Position numbers and translations under genes: made by a program
Shown here: one piece after another, positions 29,035 to 35,110 of the stretch
How positions within the stretch are numbered: position 1 is the stretch's first letter
How the letters are laid out: each line of letters opens with the position of its first letter
Virus record (IMG/VR): IMGVR_UViG_3300042525_000101
Span: 1-35,827 of that record
Reading direction: 5' to 3' (one strand)
Length of the DNA stretch: 35,827 nt
DNA from: a virus
The notes under the pieces: model-generated
What the model saw: only the letters and a program-made list of their open reading frames with translations
What the model was told of the DNA's origin: nothing
Database searches by the model: none

Positions 29035-29543
29035 GCCATCCAGCACAGATTGAATTCGTTGCCAGCCTCAAGTCACAGTTCCCTGATTACTTTGTTCGCA
29101 AGAACGTCCTGGAAGTTGGTAGCCTAAACATCAATGGATCAATACGTCCATTTTTTGAGCAATGTATCTATGTTGGCGTTGATCTTGGCGCAGGAGCCGA
29201 TGTTGATGTGGTGGCTAGAGGAGAAGACCTCGCCTACCCTGATGGCAGTTTTGATGTTGTTGCTAGTTGCGAGTGCTTTGAGCATAATCCTGAGTGGGTG
29301 AAAACCTTTGCCAATATGATCAGGATGTCATCCGGTCTGGTCTTCTTTAGCTGTGCGACTACCGGACGGGCAGAGCATGGCACACGCCGCAGCAACCCGT
29401 ATGACGCGCCCTTCTGCGGTGACTATTACCGCAACCTAACCGAGCAAGACTTCCGAGAAGCGTTTGACCTATCGGAATTCAAGCAGTATGCTTTTGCTAC
29501 CAATGATCAGGCGCATGACCTTTACTTTTGGGGTGTCAAATGA
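29031..29543 (+). CDS. Class I SAM-dependent methyltransferase
   Basis: I start at GTG 29031 (GTGA overlap, GGGG upstream); TTG 29025 is an alternative. The 170-residue product has motif I-like VLEVGSLNINGS (about 26-37), an acidic strand end YVGVDLGAGADVDVV, a post-motif region GEDLAYPDGSFDVVASCECF (about 66-85) and motif-4-like residues, as in Methyltransf_11-type enzymes. No DPPY-type DNA methylase motif is present, so a small-molecule, sugar, lipid or protein substrate is more likely than DNA. Location after lysis genes gives no hint. Confidence 0.78.
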   Translation: MSHPAQIEFVASLKSQFPDYFVRKNVLEVGSLNINGSIRPFFEQCIYVGVDLGAGADVDVVARGEDLAYPDGSFDVVASCECFEHNPEWVKTFANMIRMSSGLVFFSCATTGRAEHGTRRSNPYDAPFCGDYYRNLTEQDFREAFDLSEFKQYAFATNDQAHDLYFWGVK

Positions 29544-29695
29544 AAGAAGGACTCTACGCAAACATCCATGCCAAGAGAGCAAGGATCAAGGCAGGTAGTG
29601 GGGAGAGGATGAGAGCGCCAGGAAGTAAAGGCGCTCCCACCGAGGCTGCTTTTAGGAAGTCAGCAAAAACAGCCAAAAGAGGAACAAAAAGGTAA
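29540..29695 (+). CDS. Small basic protein (GLYANIHAKRxRIxxGSGE type), 51 residues
   Basis: The frame from ATG 29540 (ATGA overlap) to TAA encodes MKEGLYANIHAKRARIKAGS, GERMRAPGSKGAPTEAAFRK and a short Lys-rich end. This pattern is a well-spread phage protein type of unknown function, often seen next to the other small basic types here. It is the last gene of the plus-strand operon and overlaps a possible minus-strand membrane peptide (29652-29747). Confidence 0.75.
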   Translation: MKEGLYANIHAKRARIKAGSGERMRAPGSKGAPTEAAFRKSAKTAKRGTKR

Positions 29696-29747
29696 GGATC
29701 GTTATGGCGATCCCCACCAGCATACCTGCTATAAACAGGATAATCAC
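29652..29747 (-). CDS. Possible membrane peptide, 31 residues, antisense to the last late gene
   Basis: GTG 29747 overlaps the stop codon of the HTH gene (GTGA), the coupling usual in this operon. The frame encodes 31 residues, almost all hydrophobic (IILFIAGMLVGIAITILTFL, then a Phe/Leu/Trp-rich end), a clear single membrane helix. Its last 44 bases overlap the plus-strand 51-residue gene on the opposite strand. Shortness and overlap make it uncertain, but the start coupling and composition are not what a random antisense frame usually shows. Confidence 0.45.
   Translation of the reverse strand: MIILFIAGMLVGIAITILTFLFLFWLFLLTS
29696..29713. other. Hairpin between convergent operons
   Basis: GGATCG (29696-29701), a TTATGG loop and CGATCC (29708-29713) begin directly after the stop codon of the last late gene. 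The stem is 6 bp but no T-run follows on either strand, so it is at best a weak terminator or an RNA-end stabiliser. Confidence 0.35.
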
Positions 29748-29986
29748 TCGATAGAACTACCTGGCAGGTAGCCTCTAATCTTATCCAGACTCCAATCTGT
29801 CGCATCATGCACCGCCAGCAAGTAGGTGGGCGTAAACGTCATCTTCCCATGCCGCAGTCTGCTCAACACAGAAGGCGTGATCTCTAAGAACTCTGACAGT
29901 TCTCGATCATTTTTCAGATTGAACTCATCCTTGATGATGTCAAAGATGTCATGTTCTGGCATATGCTTTTTAGTTTCTTCTGACAT
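29744..29986 (-). CDS. Cro/CI-like helix-turn-helix regulator, 80 residues
   Basis: After a polar N-terminus the segment NLKNDRELSEFLEITPSVLS followed by RLRHGKMTFTPTYLLAVHDA (about 23-62) is an HTH of the lambda-repressor family: acidic first helix, turn, Ser-rich recognition helix, then closing helices. The protein is just large enough for one DNA-binding domain, as in Cro. AAGGAGAAACC precedes the ATG. It lies at the end of the right minus-strand operon and could bind the palindrome at 34989-35004 or the inverted repeat at 2370-2399 to control early genes. Confidence 0.78.
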   Translation of the reverse strand: MSEETKKHMPEHDIFDIIKDEFNLKNDRELSEFLEITPSVLSRLRHGKMTFTPTYLLAVHDATDWSLDKIRGYLPGSSIE

Positions 29987-29995
29987 GGTTTCTCC

Positions 29996-30730
29996 TTATG
30001 GTGCTGGCGTCAGAGCGCCTTCAAAGACATAGGTTCCAACGTGCGCTAGGTGCGCCCAGGGTGCTGCGTGAACTGCACCGCCAGACTCGCGCCAGATACG
30101 GCAGAAGTGGTAATCCTCTGACAGCAAGCGGTTTGTGCCTGGTTCAATGCTGGTGGCAAAGAACTCTTTGATCTCATCAGCCTTGATGTTGCCAGCTAGG
30201 TCTGTGACATCGTTGGTGTAGGTTGGAACTTGGTCTGCCAGCTTCTCGAACACTTCCCGTTTGATGATCATGAAACCTGTGCCGCCATTCCAAATCTCGA
30301 CAGGTTCGCTGACAGGCACAGTCACCTCGCCTGTGTAGCCCACAAGGTTGACCACAAAGCTACCTGTGTGCCATTTCAGTTCGTCTGGTGATACACCGGC
30401 TTCTACTGCTCTGGTGATGCCATGCCAGTTGATTTCTTTCTTAGGATAGATGCCACAGATAATGTCTTTGTCAGCGTCTAGCATCGGGAAGACATCACCA
30501 GGATTGAAGCGTATGTCAGCGTCAATGAAGAACAAGTGAGTGCAGTCAGTCTTTAGGAACTGGTGAACCAATGCGTTGCGTCCTCTGGTGATCAGGCTTT
30601 CGTTGAACATAAAGGACATCATGGTGGTGATCTCTTTGTCACGCATCATGTTGTTTAGTTGCAATAAAGACTGAGCATAGAAGCCGAAACACTGACCGCC
30701 GTACATTGGTGTTGCGATAAATACTTTCAT
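29996..30730 (-). CDS. GT-A fold glycosyltransferase
   Basis: The 244-residue protein starts MKVFIATPMYGGQCFGFYAQ, a family-2-like nucleotide-sugar-binding start. It has LITRGRNALVHQFLKTDCTH and then the DxD motif in FFIDADIRF (67-75, Asp70 and Asp72), followed by GIYPKKEINW, WNGGTGFMIIKREVFEKL and SEDYHFCRIWRESGG. These match phage-encoded glycosyltransferases that use UDP- or similar sugars. It overlaps the winged-helix gene by four bases in an operon with a DpdA-like gene. Its acceptor may be modified DNA, a virion protein or host glycan; no direct evidence selects one. Confidence 0.85.
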   Translation of the reverse strand: MKVFIATPMYGGQCFGFYAQSLLQLNNMMRDKEITTMMSFMFNESLITRGRNALVHQFLKTDCTHLFFIDADIRFNPGDVFPMLDADKDIICGIYPKKEINWHGITRAVEAGVSPDELKWHTGSFVVNLVGYTGEVTVPVSEPVEIWNGGTGFMIIKREVFEKLADQVPTYTNDVTDLAGNIKADEIKEFFATSIEPGTNRLLSEDYHFCRIWRESGGAVHAAPWAHLAHVGTYVFEGALTPAP

Positions 30731-30933
30731 ATTGTCATCCTATAAAACCACTTGTCATTACGCCGCTGACAGTCGATCTGATAACCGTTCTGCCGCAACT
30801 CCGAGATGATGCTATTAACTGCACAGACACCTGCTTTCTGGATGATCTCCAGGGTAGTAAACTCGCCACCGCCTGACAGCAACTTAAACACGCGCTGCAA
30901 GCGATCAGACTTAGTTAGGTTCGCTGCGTTCAT
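30727..30933 (-). CDS. Winged-helix DNA-binding protein, 68 residues
   Basis: The sequence TKSDRLQRVFKLLSGGGEFT followed by TLEIIQKAGVCAVNSIISEL (about 7-46) and a C-terminal wing (YQIDCQRRNDKWFYRM) is a compact winged helix. GGAG lies eight bases before ATG 30933. It overlaps the DpdA-like stop codon and the glycosyltransferase start by four bases each. It may regulate this operon or act as an adaptor; similar small proteins are frequent in phage accessory operons with unknown targets. Confidence 0.75.
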   Translation of the reverse strand: MNAANLTKSDRLQRVFKLLSGGGEFTTLEIIQKAGVCAVNSIISELRQNGYQIDCQRRNDKWFYRMTI

Positions 30934-31676
30934 AAAAATGACTCCTGAATAAAATTGATTTTTCTATCCCAAAAAACAATGGATTGGTTAGATTCAATTC
31001 TTTCTCTGATAATCATTGCCCTAGCCTCTTTTGTTGGCGGTGTGTAAGTTCCTTTCCAATGTGAATCAAGCCCGATGTTTCTTCCTATGTTTGTGCTGTC
31101 AGCAGATGCAAATGGAAACTTTGAAAATATTTTTGGATCAAGCATTCTTAAACCGTGAATTTTTGTACACGGTCTTCCAGACTTGTCGCAAATAACATCC
31201 ATTGCTTCTCTCATTCGAATCCACCAAGCATCAGTTCCTATTTGTGCGTAATCGCCAGAACTGCCTAAACAAATGCGAGGCCAATTAGAAACAAGTCTGT
31301 CTAGCCTTTCCAAGCTTTCATGCAAATGCCAAACTGGAGCGCCAACATGAGGAAACTTTTTTGCCCAAGGCCATTCATCTAACAAAGCATCGTTGTCATC
31401 TTCATCTCCATCAATGACATCTGGAATAACGGCAAAATCAAATGATGGATAACGATGCAACTCTGCAACCCATTCGTAGTATTCAGACCAGTCTGTAACT
31501 GGTTTCCCTGATCTCCATGCAGAAAACGCACCATTGTCTAAAGCAAAAGATTGAGAAACCTCCAAAGCAATTGTGAGTTGATCTGGATGTTTAAACGACA
31601 CAAAGGCATGACCATTTGCAATTGCCCTAACCGCAGCAGTAGCTGGTGTTATTGGAAGCCCATGATAATGAATCAA
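30930..31676 (-). CDS. DpdA/TGT-like transglycosylase (7-deazaguanine insertion candidate)
   Basis: The 248-residue protein shows, in the right order, equivalents of the tRNA-guanine transglycosylase (TGT) barrel motifs: ALDNGAFSAW (45-54; TGT has TDSGGFQ), FAVIPDVIDGD (81-91; substrate-binding Asp region), LGSSGDY (137-143; GGLAVGE region) and KIHGLRML with ASADSTN (172-179, 190-196; the catalytic Asp region). The TGT zinc motif is absent. Short TGT paralogues of this kind in phages belong to the DpdA group, which exchanges guanine for a deazapurine in DNA and so blocks restriction. No preQ0-synthesis genes were recognised. Fold is likely; DNA as substrate is inference. Confidence 0.68.
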   Translation of the reverse strand: MIHYHGLPITPATAAVRAIANGHAFVSFKHPDQLTIALEVSQSFALDNGAFSAWRSGKPVTDWSEYYEWVAELHRYPSFDFAVIPDVIDGDEDDNDALLDEWPWAKKFPHVGAPVWHLHESLERLDRLVSNWPRICLGSSGDYAQIGTDAWWIRMREAMDVICDKSGRPCTKIHGLRMLDPKIFSKFPFASADSTNIGRNIGLDSHWKGTYTPPTKEARAMIIRERIESNQSIVFWDRKINFIQESFL

Positions 31677-31993
31677 GATATATCCTCCACTCTAATAACG
31701 TATCTGCCTTTAACATTCTTGCGCCAGCCGTGAACTTCAACTCGAATACCGGCATCTCTGACCAGCGCAATCGTGGGTGATTCTTGAATCTTCTTGATCC
31801 TCTCTGCGACACCTGTGCTAGTCACTTGAACGGCTAAGACTTCGTTCTTGCGAATAGCCAGGATGTCGCACCATCCCCAAAGGTCTTGACGTATCTTTGA
31901 CCAAGGATTCCACTTCTCGACTATCGCGCAGAAGTAGCCTTGTTCTCGCAGATACTCAAGACTGCGTTGGGTTGGTGTTTTAGAGGAAGCCAT
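31673..31993 (-). CDS. PD-(D/E)XK-like nuclease of VRR-NUC/resolvase type
   Basis: The 106-residue product has TPTQRSLEYLREQGYFCAIV, an EKWNPWSKIRQDLWGWCDIL segment and VLAVQVTSTG, a pattern common in small phage nucleases. The core Asp (in WCDILAI, about 43) and the Gln in AVQVT (about 56) sit where PD-(D/E)XK sites are; the usual (D/E)xK is replaced by QVT, as in many of these phage proteins, so activity needs proof. Overlap with both neighbours is four or fewer bases. It may process recombination intermediates with the exonuclease and RecT-like proteins. Confidence 0.7.
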   Translation of the reverse strand: MASSKTPTQRSLEYLREQGYFCAIVEKWNPWSKIRQDLWGWCDILAIRKNEVLAVQVTSTGVAERIKKIQESPTIALVRDAGIRVEVHGWRKNVKGRYVIRVEDIS

Positions 31994-32295
31994 CAGAAAG
32001 GAATGGCATCGTCCTTGAATGGGTCATACTCTCTAGGCTTCTTGAGCGTAGCCTGTGGCGCTTCCATTGGTGGCTTGCGGTAATTAGGATCGGGTGTCCA
32101 GTTGTCCTGCGCCAAGCTAATCAGTTCGCCGATTCTGGTTGCCTTCTTCCAAGCAGCGATCTTGATTTGCTCACCTGCTTTGAAATCTCTGTCCACAGTG
32201 ATCACGCCCTTGTAATCAGGCTGTGCGCTGCCAGGCGCTTTCTTATCGTTCTGAAAGAGTACGCCCTTGCCTGGTTCTGATTGATGCTGTTTCAT
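31993..32295 (-). CDS. DUF736-like protein with SSB-type acidic tip, 100 residues
   Basis: The region GVLFQNDKKAPGSAQPDYKG (11-30) and the following ITVDRDFKAGEQIKIAAWKK resemble DUF736, a small OB-like domain. The last ten residues, DPFKDDAIPF, mimic the bacterial SSB tip (acidic followed by IPF) that recruits exonucleases, helicases and RecO-like partners. It lies between the RecT-like and nuclease genes, so a phage ssDNA-binding or protein-recruiting role is likely. No conventional SSB was found elsewhere in the window. Confidence 0.75.
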   Translation of the reverse strand: MKQHQSEPGKGVLFQNDKKAPGSAQPDYKGVITVDRDFKAGEQIKIAAWKKATRIGELISLAQDNWTPDPNYRKPPMEAPQATLKKPREYDPFKDDAIPF

Positions 32296-33101
32296 ACTTC
32301 CTCCAAGGTAGTGACTGCTGCCAAGACTTTGGTCTTTGCTGTCGGTGTCATGTTTTCAATAACGTGCTGGTTTGCCTTCTTAAATGCTTTTAGCTTCTCC
32401 AGCTTCTGCTTGTCATCAAGCTTTCCTGCTTTTACCTTTGAAATCATTTGGTAGAAAATAGTCTCCCAAGCGTCTAAGTTCTCCGCCAAGTCGTATGGTT
32501 CCTCTTGACCTGGAATGTACAGAGGCAAAAAATCTTCACCTACGGCCTTAGCTGACTTAATCTCGTCAACGATGTCTGCCGCACCCATGTCTTTGATCTC
32601 TGGTGCAGCAGTCTTTGCCGGTTTATCGTCAAAGTCTTGGACTTCTTCGACGCTATAGGTTCCAACCACACAGCCTGGATACACTGCTCTGATTCCTTCT
32701 GAGATGCAGCGCGATCTAAGCATTGCGCGAGGATACTTATGCCATCCCGAACTAGGCTTAACCAATCCAATATGCTTTGCCTGATCGATAGTCCAAGTAA
32801 CAGTAATAGACCCACCAGCAGGGTGGCTGAAAACACCAGAAACTCGTTCATCTGTGTAGTCCTCCCATTGAACTTTGCCGCCTGAGGTTTGGAAACGTGC
32901 CAGCATTGCGTCAGCCTTGAGTGCTGGTCTGCCTTGGATAATGTGATAGTCACGCGCAGCTATTGCAGGGTGCTGGCCTTCCGCTTGAGCGATCAGCATT
33001 AGCGCCATAGCTTCGTCTGCGGTCTTGACACCAAATAGACCTGACTTAGCCACAGCTAACGCCATGCGTTCTATGTCTTGCACTGGTACTAAGTTACTCA
33101 T
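32292..33101 (-). CDS. RecT-family single-strand annealing protein
   Basis: The 269-residue protein has the RecT-type pattern: AMALMLIAQAEGQHPAIAAR, DYHIIQGRPALKADAMLARF (about 28-67), a beta-rich middle with WTIDQAKHIGL, and SSGWHKYPRAMLRSRCISEG (about 117-136) followed by IRAVYPGCVVGTYSVEEV. The C-terminal third is helical and charged. RecT-like proteins anneal complementary single strands made by a partner exonuclease; the YqaJ-type gene two places upstream is that partner. Overlaps of four bases with both neighbours show strong coupling. Confidence 0.85.
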   Translation of the reverse strand: MSNLVPVQDIERMALAVAKSGLFGVKTADEAMALMLIAQAEGQHPAIAARDYHIIQGRPALKADAMLARFQTSGGKVQWEDYTDERVSGVFSHPAGGSITVTWTIDQAKHIGLVKPSSGWHKYPRAMLRSRCISEGIRAVYPGCVVGTYSVEEVQDFDDKPAKTAAPEIKDMGAADIVDEIKSAKAVGEDFLPLYIPGQEEPYDLAENLDAWETIFYQMISKVKAGKLDDKQKLEKLKAFKKANQHVIENMTPTAKTKVLAAVTTLEEV

Positions 33102-33382
33102 TTCTCATCTCCTGTCTTTTTAGCGTGAATACCACAATACCCCTTGCCATCAATTTCTGTGGACGCTCTCGATTCACATTGCACCCAGTGTTCGGCTAGA
33201 AGAATATCCCCTTCCGCTGTTTTCAATCTCCGTGCCTTTTTAACGCCTTGGCATCTAGGATTTCCACCAACAGGTTTTTTCTCTAATCTTTTACAAGTTG
33301 GACACCATGAATAATCGAATCTTTCTTCACCCTTCATGTATAGCCTTAACTCAACTTCTTCAGGCGTGTTTATGAATTTCAT
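33098..33382 (-). CDS. Zinc-finger protein, 94 residues
   Basis: The protein has CPTCKRLEKKP (27-37), a single Cys in NPRCQGVKKARR, then WVQCESRASTEIDGKGYCGI with a nearby His, providing at least five Cys and a His for one or two zinc sites. It sits between the exonuclease and RecT-like genes. Such proteins are usual in phage recombination operons, but the role is unknown. It overlaps the RecT-like start by four bases. Confidence 0.68.
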   Translation of the reverse strand: MKFINTPEEVELRLYMKGEERFDYSWCPTCKRLEKKPVGGNPRCQGVKKARRLKTAEGDILLAEHWVQCESRASTEIDGKGYCGIHAKKTGDEK

Positions 33383-33391
33383 CTCATCTCC

Positions 33392-34297
33392 TTATTTAAG
33401 TAGGAATCTGCGACTACCTGGGGTTTCCACGACAAACTTCTCATAGATGTCTGGCATGGCCTGTTGAAACAACTTGCTATCAAACTTACTGCTTGCTTTA
33501 GCGGTGCGCCAGGTTGCTAGGGTTCTGCCAGCTAAATCTGTTAAGGTAGACCTGTCTGTCATGTAGCCTCTGATAGCGACCTCTAGTGCTTCTGACTGAT
33601 CCTCTAGTTCCTTGATCTTGGCCTTGTAGGCTTTCAGCGCTTCACAGGCTTTCTCGACAGCGCCAGACGCGACAATCGTGGCTTCTGTGGACTCAGGATA
33701 GATAAGCTTCACGCTGTCGAGAGAATCAGGTTCTGGCAGGGTATTGGTGGCTACCATGCCCCAAAGTTTTGCCATTTGCCGAATCAGGTCTTCTTTCATC
33801 TCTGGCGTGATGTTGAAGTGATAGGTGCGGAAGGCTTGCCCACCAAACAGGACTGCAAGGTATATCTCGCTGACGTTATGTACGGCAGCTTCGTGGATGA
33901 GTTGTGCCATATCAGCAGCAGGTACCACACCTGTTTCTTCGTCGAACTTAGACATAACGCCAGCGTTGTAATTTTTGCATTCAACGAGCGTTCGTCCATC
34001 TGCACTGATGTAATCAAAGTGAGAGCGCATCCACGTTTCGACCGGATGTGAAAGTGCATAGTCAGCGTCCTTGAGTTCGATCTTGTACTTGTCTTGAAAT
34101 AGTCTGGCAATCGTGGGTTCCATCACTTTGCCCATTTGCACAGCTTCAATGTTGCTCAGATCAGGCGCTTCCTTTTTACCTAGCTTTTCTAGGATGACGT
34201 CAGCAGCTTTGCCATTAGCAGCTTTACGGCTGTCACCTGACCACCAAGCGGAGCGCCGGACTTCTGGCGCAAAATCAGATTCATTAGGACTTGTCAT
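33392..34297 (-). CDS. YqaJ-type phage exonuclease
   Basis: The 301-residue protein opens with a conserved RRSAWWSGDSRKAANGKAAD segment (14-33), then MGKVMEPTIARLFQ (55-68, Glu60), RSHFDYISADGRTLVECKNY (91-110, Asp95, Glu106, Lys108) and MAQLIHEAAV (130-139, Gln132). These are the nuclease motifs of the YqaJ/lambda-exonuclease PD-(D/E)XK family, which degrades one strand of duplex DNA to expose single strands for RecT/Bet. The C-terminal third is helical and ends in a basic segment. The start overlaps the 47-residue gene stop (ATGA). Confidence 0.88.
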   Translation of the reverse strand: MTSPNESDFAPEVRRSAWWSGDSRKAANGKAADVILEKLGKKEAPDLSNIEAVQMGKVMEPTIARLFQDKYKIELKDADYALSHPVETWMRSHFDYISADGRTLVECKNYNAGVMSKFDEETGVVPAADMAQLIHEAAVHNVSEIYLAVLFGGQAFRTYHFNITPEMKEDLIRQMAKLWGMVATNTLPEPDSLDSVKLIYPESTEATIVASGAVEKACEALKAYKAKIKELEDQSEALEVAIRGYMTDRSTLTDLAGRTLATWRTAKASSKFDSKLFQQAMPDIYEKFVVETPGSRRFLLK

Positions 34298-34437
34298 TGA
34301 GTTTCCCCTTTTGTAACTTCAAGATACTGACGGATTAAGATTTGAACTGCTTGCTCGAAAGATATGTTTAGCAACATTGCGCGACAGGCAATCTCACAGG
34401 TTAGCGACCAAGGTAGCTTGGCTATTTCATTAGTCAT
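34294..34437 (-). CDS. Hypothetical protein, 47 residues
   Basis: This frame runs from ATG 34437 to TGA and encodes MTNEIAKLPWSLTCEIACRA and then a helical MLLNISFEQAVQILIRQYLE with a short polar end. It overlaps the previous gene (34434-34676) and the exonuclease by four bases each, which strongly supports translation. No family is recognised; a small helical partner of the recombination proteins is possible. Confidence 0.65.
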   Translation of the reverse strand: MTNEIAKLPWSLTCEIACRAMLLNISFEQAVQILIRQYLEVTKGETQ

Positions 34438-34676
34438 GGCGCACCCCTTTCGCGTATTAGTAAGGCGGCAGCTATAGTGCCGTAGCCATCTATGCCAGCT
34501 TGTTCACAAACCTTCGCGCATCCCTCTCGCTCTGCTGCTGCGACTAGGTTGGAAAATTGAACTAACCATTCAATATGTTGCGGCTCGAAACCATTGGTGT
34601 ACCAGGTTGGGGGAAGTCCTCTGAGGCCAAGCAGACCAGACTGCTGCGCCATGCGGACAATGTCATCTTTGGTCAT
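34434..34676 (-). CDS. Conserved small phage protein (MTKDDIVRMAQ type), 80 residues
   Basis: The pattern MTKDDIVRMAQQSGLLG, then WLVQFSNLVAAAEREGCAKV with CEQAGIDGYGTIAAALLIRE, is a very common type among tailed phages of Gram-negative hosts, usually encoded in early or replication operons. The AAGGGGATGCC leader precedes the ATG. Function is not known. The two Cys (about 53 and 57) and amphipathic helix suggest a small protein-protein binding module. Confidence 0.75.
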   Translation of the reverse strand: MTKDDIVRMAQQSGLLGLRGLPPTWYTNGFEPQHIEWLVQFSNLVAAAEREGCAKVCEQAGIDGYGTIAAALLIRERGAP

Positions 34677-34685
34677 GGCATCCCC

Positions 34686-34961
34686 TTAGAACGGACAGTC
34701 ACGCATAGCTTCCTCGAACTCCTGGCGCTTCTTTTCGCGTTCAATAGACATTTCTTCATTCAGGACAAAGAAACGCGCAGATTGACCGCAGTCACCAAGC
34801 CGGTAGGACTGACGTTGAGCAAAGCAATAAGGGTAATCTTCCTTGCCAGTTACCATGCTGACCTCGGTAACTTCTGGATTGATACAGCGGTCTTTTTGAC
34901 CGTGTGGGTTGCCGTAGAACGCGCAGTCTACGCACAACTTAATGTCTTTTAGATACGTCAT
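34686..34961 (-). CDS. Cys-rich phage protein, 91 residues
   Basis: The sequence has CVDCAFYGNPHGQKDRCINP (10-29), CFAQRQSYRLGDCGQSARFF (46-65) and a final CPF, a spacing (CxxC, C-P, C, CG) seen in small phage Cys-rich proteins of unknown function. It is the first gene after the operator-bearing promoter at 35039-34989, with AAGGGGATTAGTT as leader, so it should be made earliest in the right operon. Zinc binding is likely. Confidence 0.7.
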   Translation of the reverse strand: MTYLKDIKLCVDCAFYGNPHGQKDRCINPEVTEVSMVTGKEDYPYCFAQRQSYRLGDCGQSARFFVLNEEMSIEREKKRQEFEEAMRDCPF

Positions 34962-34988
34962 AACTAATCCCCTTCAGGTTCTAATCGC

Positions 34989-35004
34989 TGTGCAAAATTG
35001 CACA
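34989..35004. promoter_or_regulatory. Palindromic operator at the right early promoter
   Basis: TGTGCAA and TTGCACA are perfect 7-base arms around AA. The predicted transcription start of the minus-strand promoter (about 35005) lies at its edge, so a bound dimer would block initiation. The HTH protein encoded last in this operon is a natural candidate for autoregulation. Confidence 0.65.
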
Positions 35005-35011
35005 ACCGGAC

Positions 35012-35039
35012 ATTACAGTACCACAAATAAATTTAACAA
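35012..35039 (-). promoter_or_regulatory. Minus-strand promoter for the recombination operon
   Basis: TTGTTA (35039-35034) and TGTAAT (35017-35012) lie 16 bases apart on the minus strand, with 4-of-6 and 5-of-6 matches to sigma70 consensus. The leader of about 45 bases to the first gene (34961) contains the palindrome. Divergent orientation from the HNH gene at 35111 supports the assignment. Confidence 0.55.
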
Positions 35040-35069
35040 TGAGTAATTTCTATTAGACTTTCTTTTGTG

Positions 35070-35100
35070 TTAGGATAAAACAATTATCCATTTATCCTAA
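35070..35100 (+). promoter_or_regulatory. Perfect 10-base inverted repeat upstream of the second HNH gene
   Basis: TTAGGATAAA (35070-35079) pairs with TTTATCCTAA (35091-35100) across 11 bases; the loop contains a third half-site, TTATCC, that can form an alternative hairpin with GGATAA. The downstream arm runs into the AAGGGTG ribosome binding site (35099-35105). Translational control by hairpin or repressor binding is plausible. Confidence 0.6.
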
Positions 35101-35110
35101 GGGTGACCAC

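Noticed and set aside
30930-31676. Reading the DpdA-like protein as a bona fide tRNA-modifying TGT
   Set aside because: It lacks the zinc-binding Cys/His motif of bacterial TGT, is about two-thirds the usual length and lies in a phage recombination/modification operon, so a DpdA-type role fits better.
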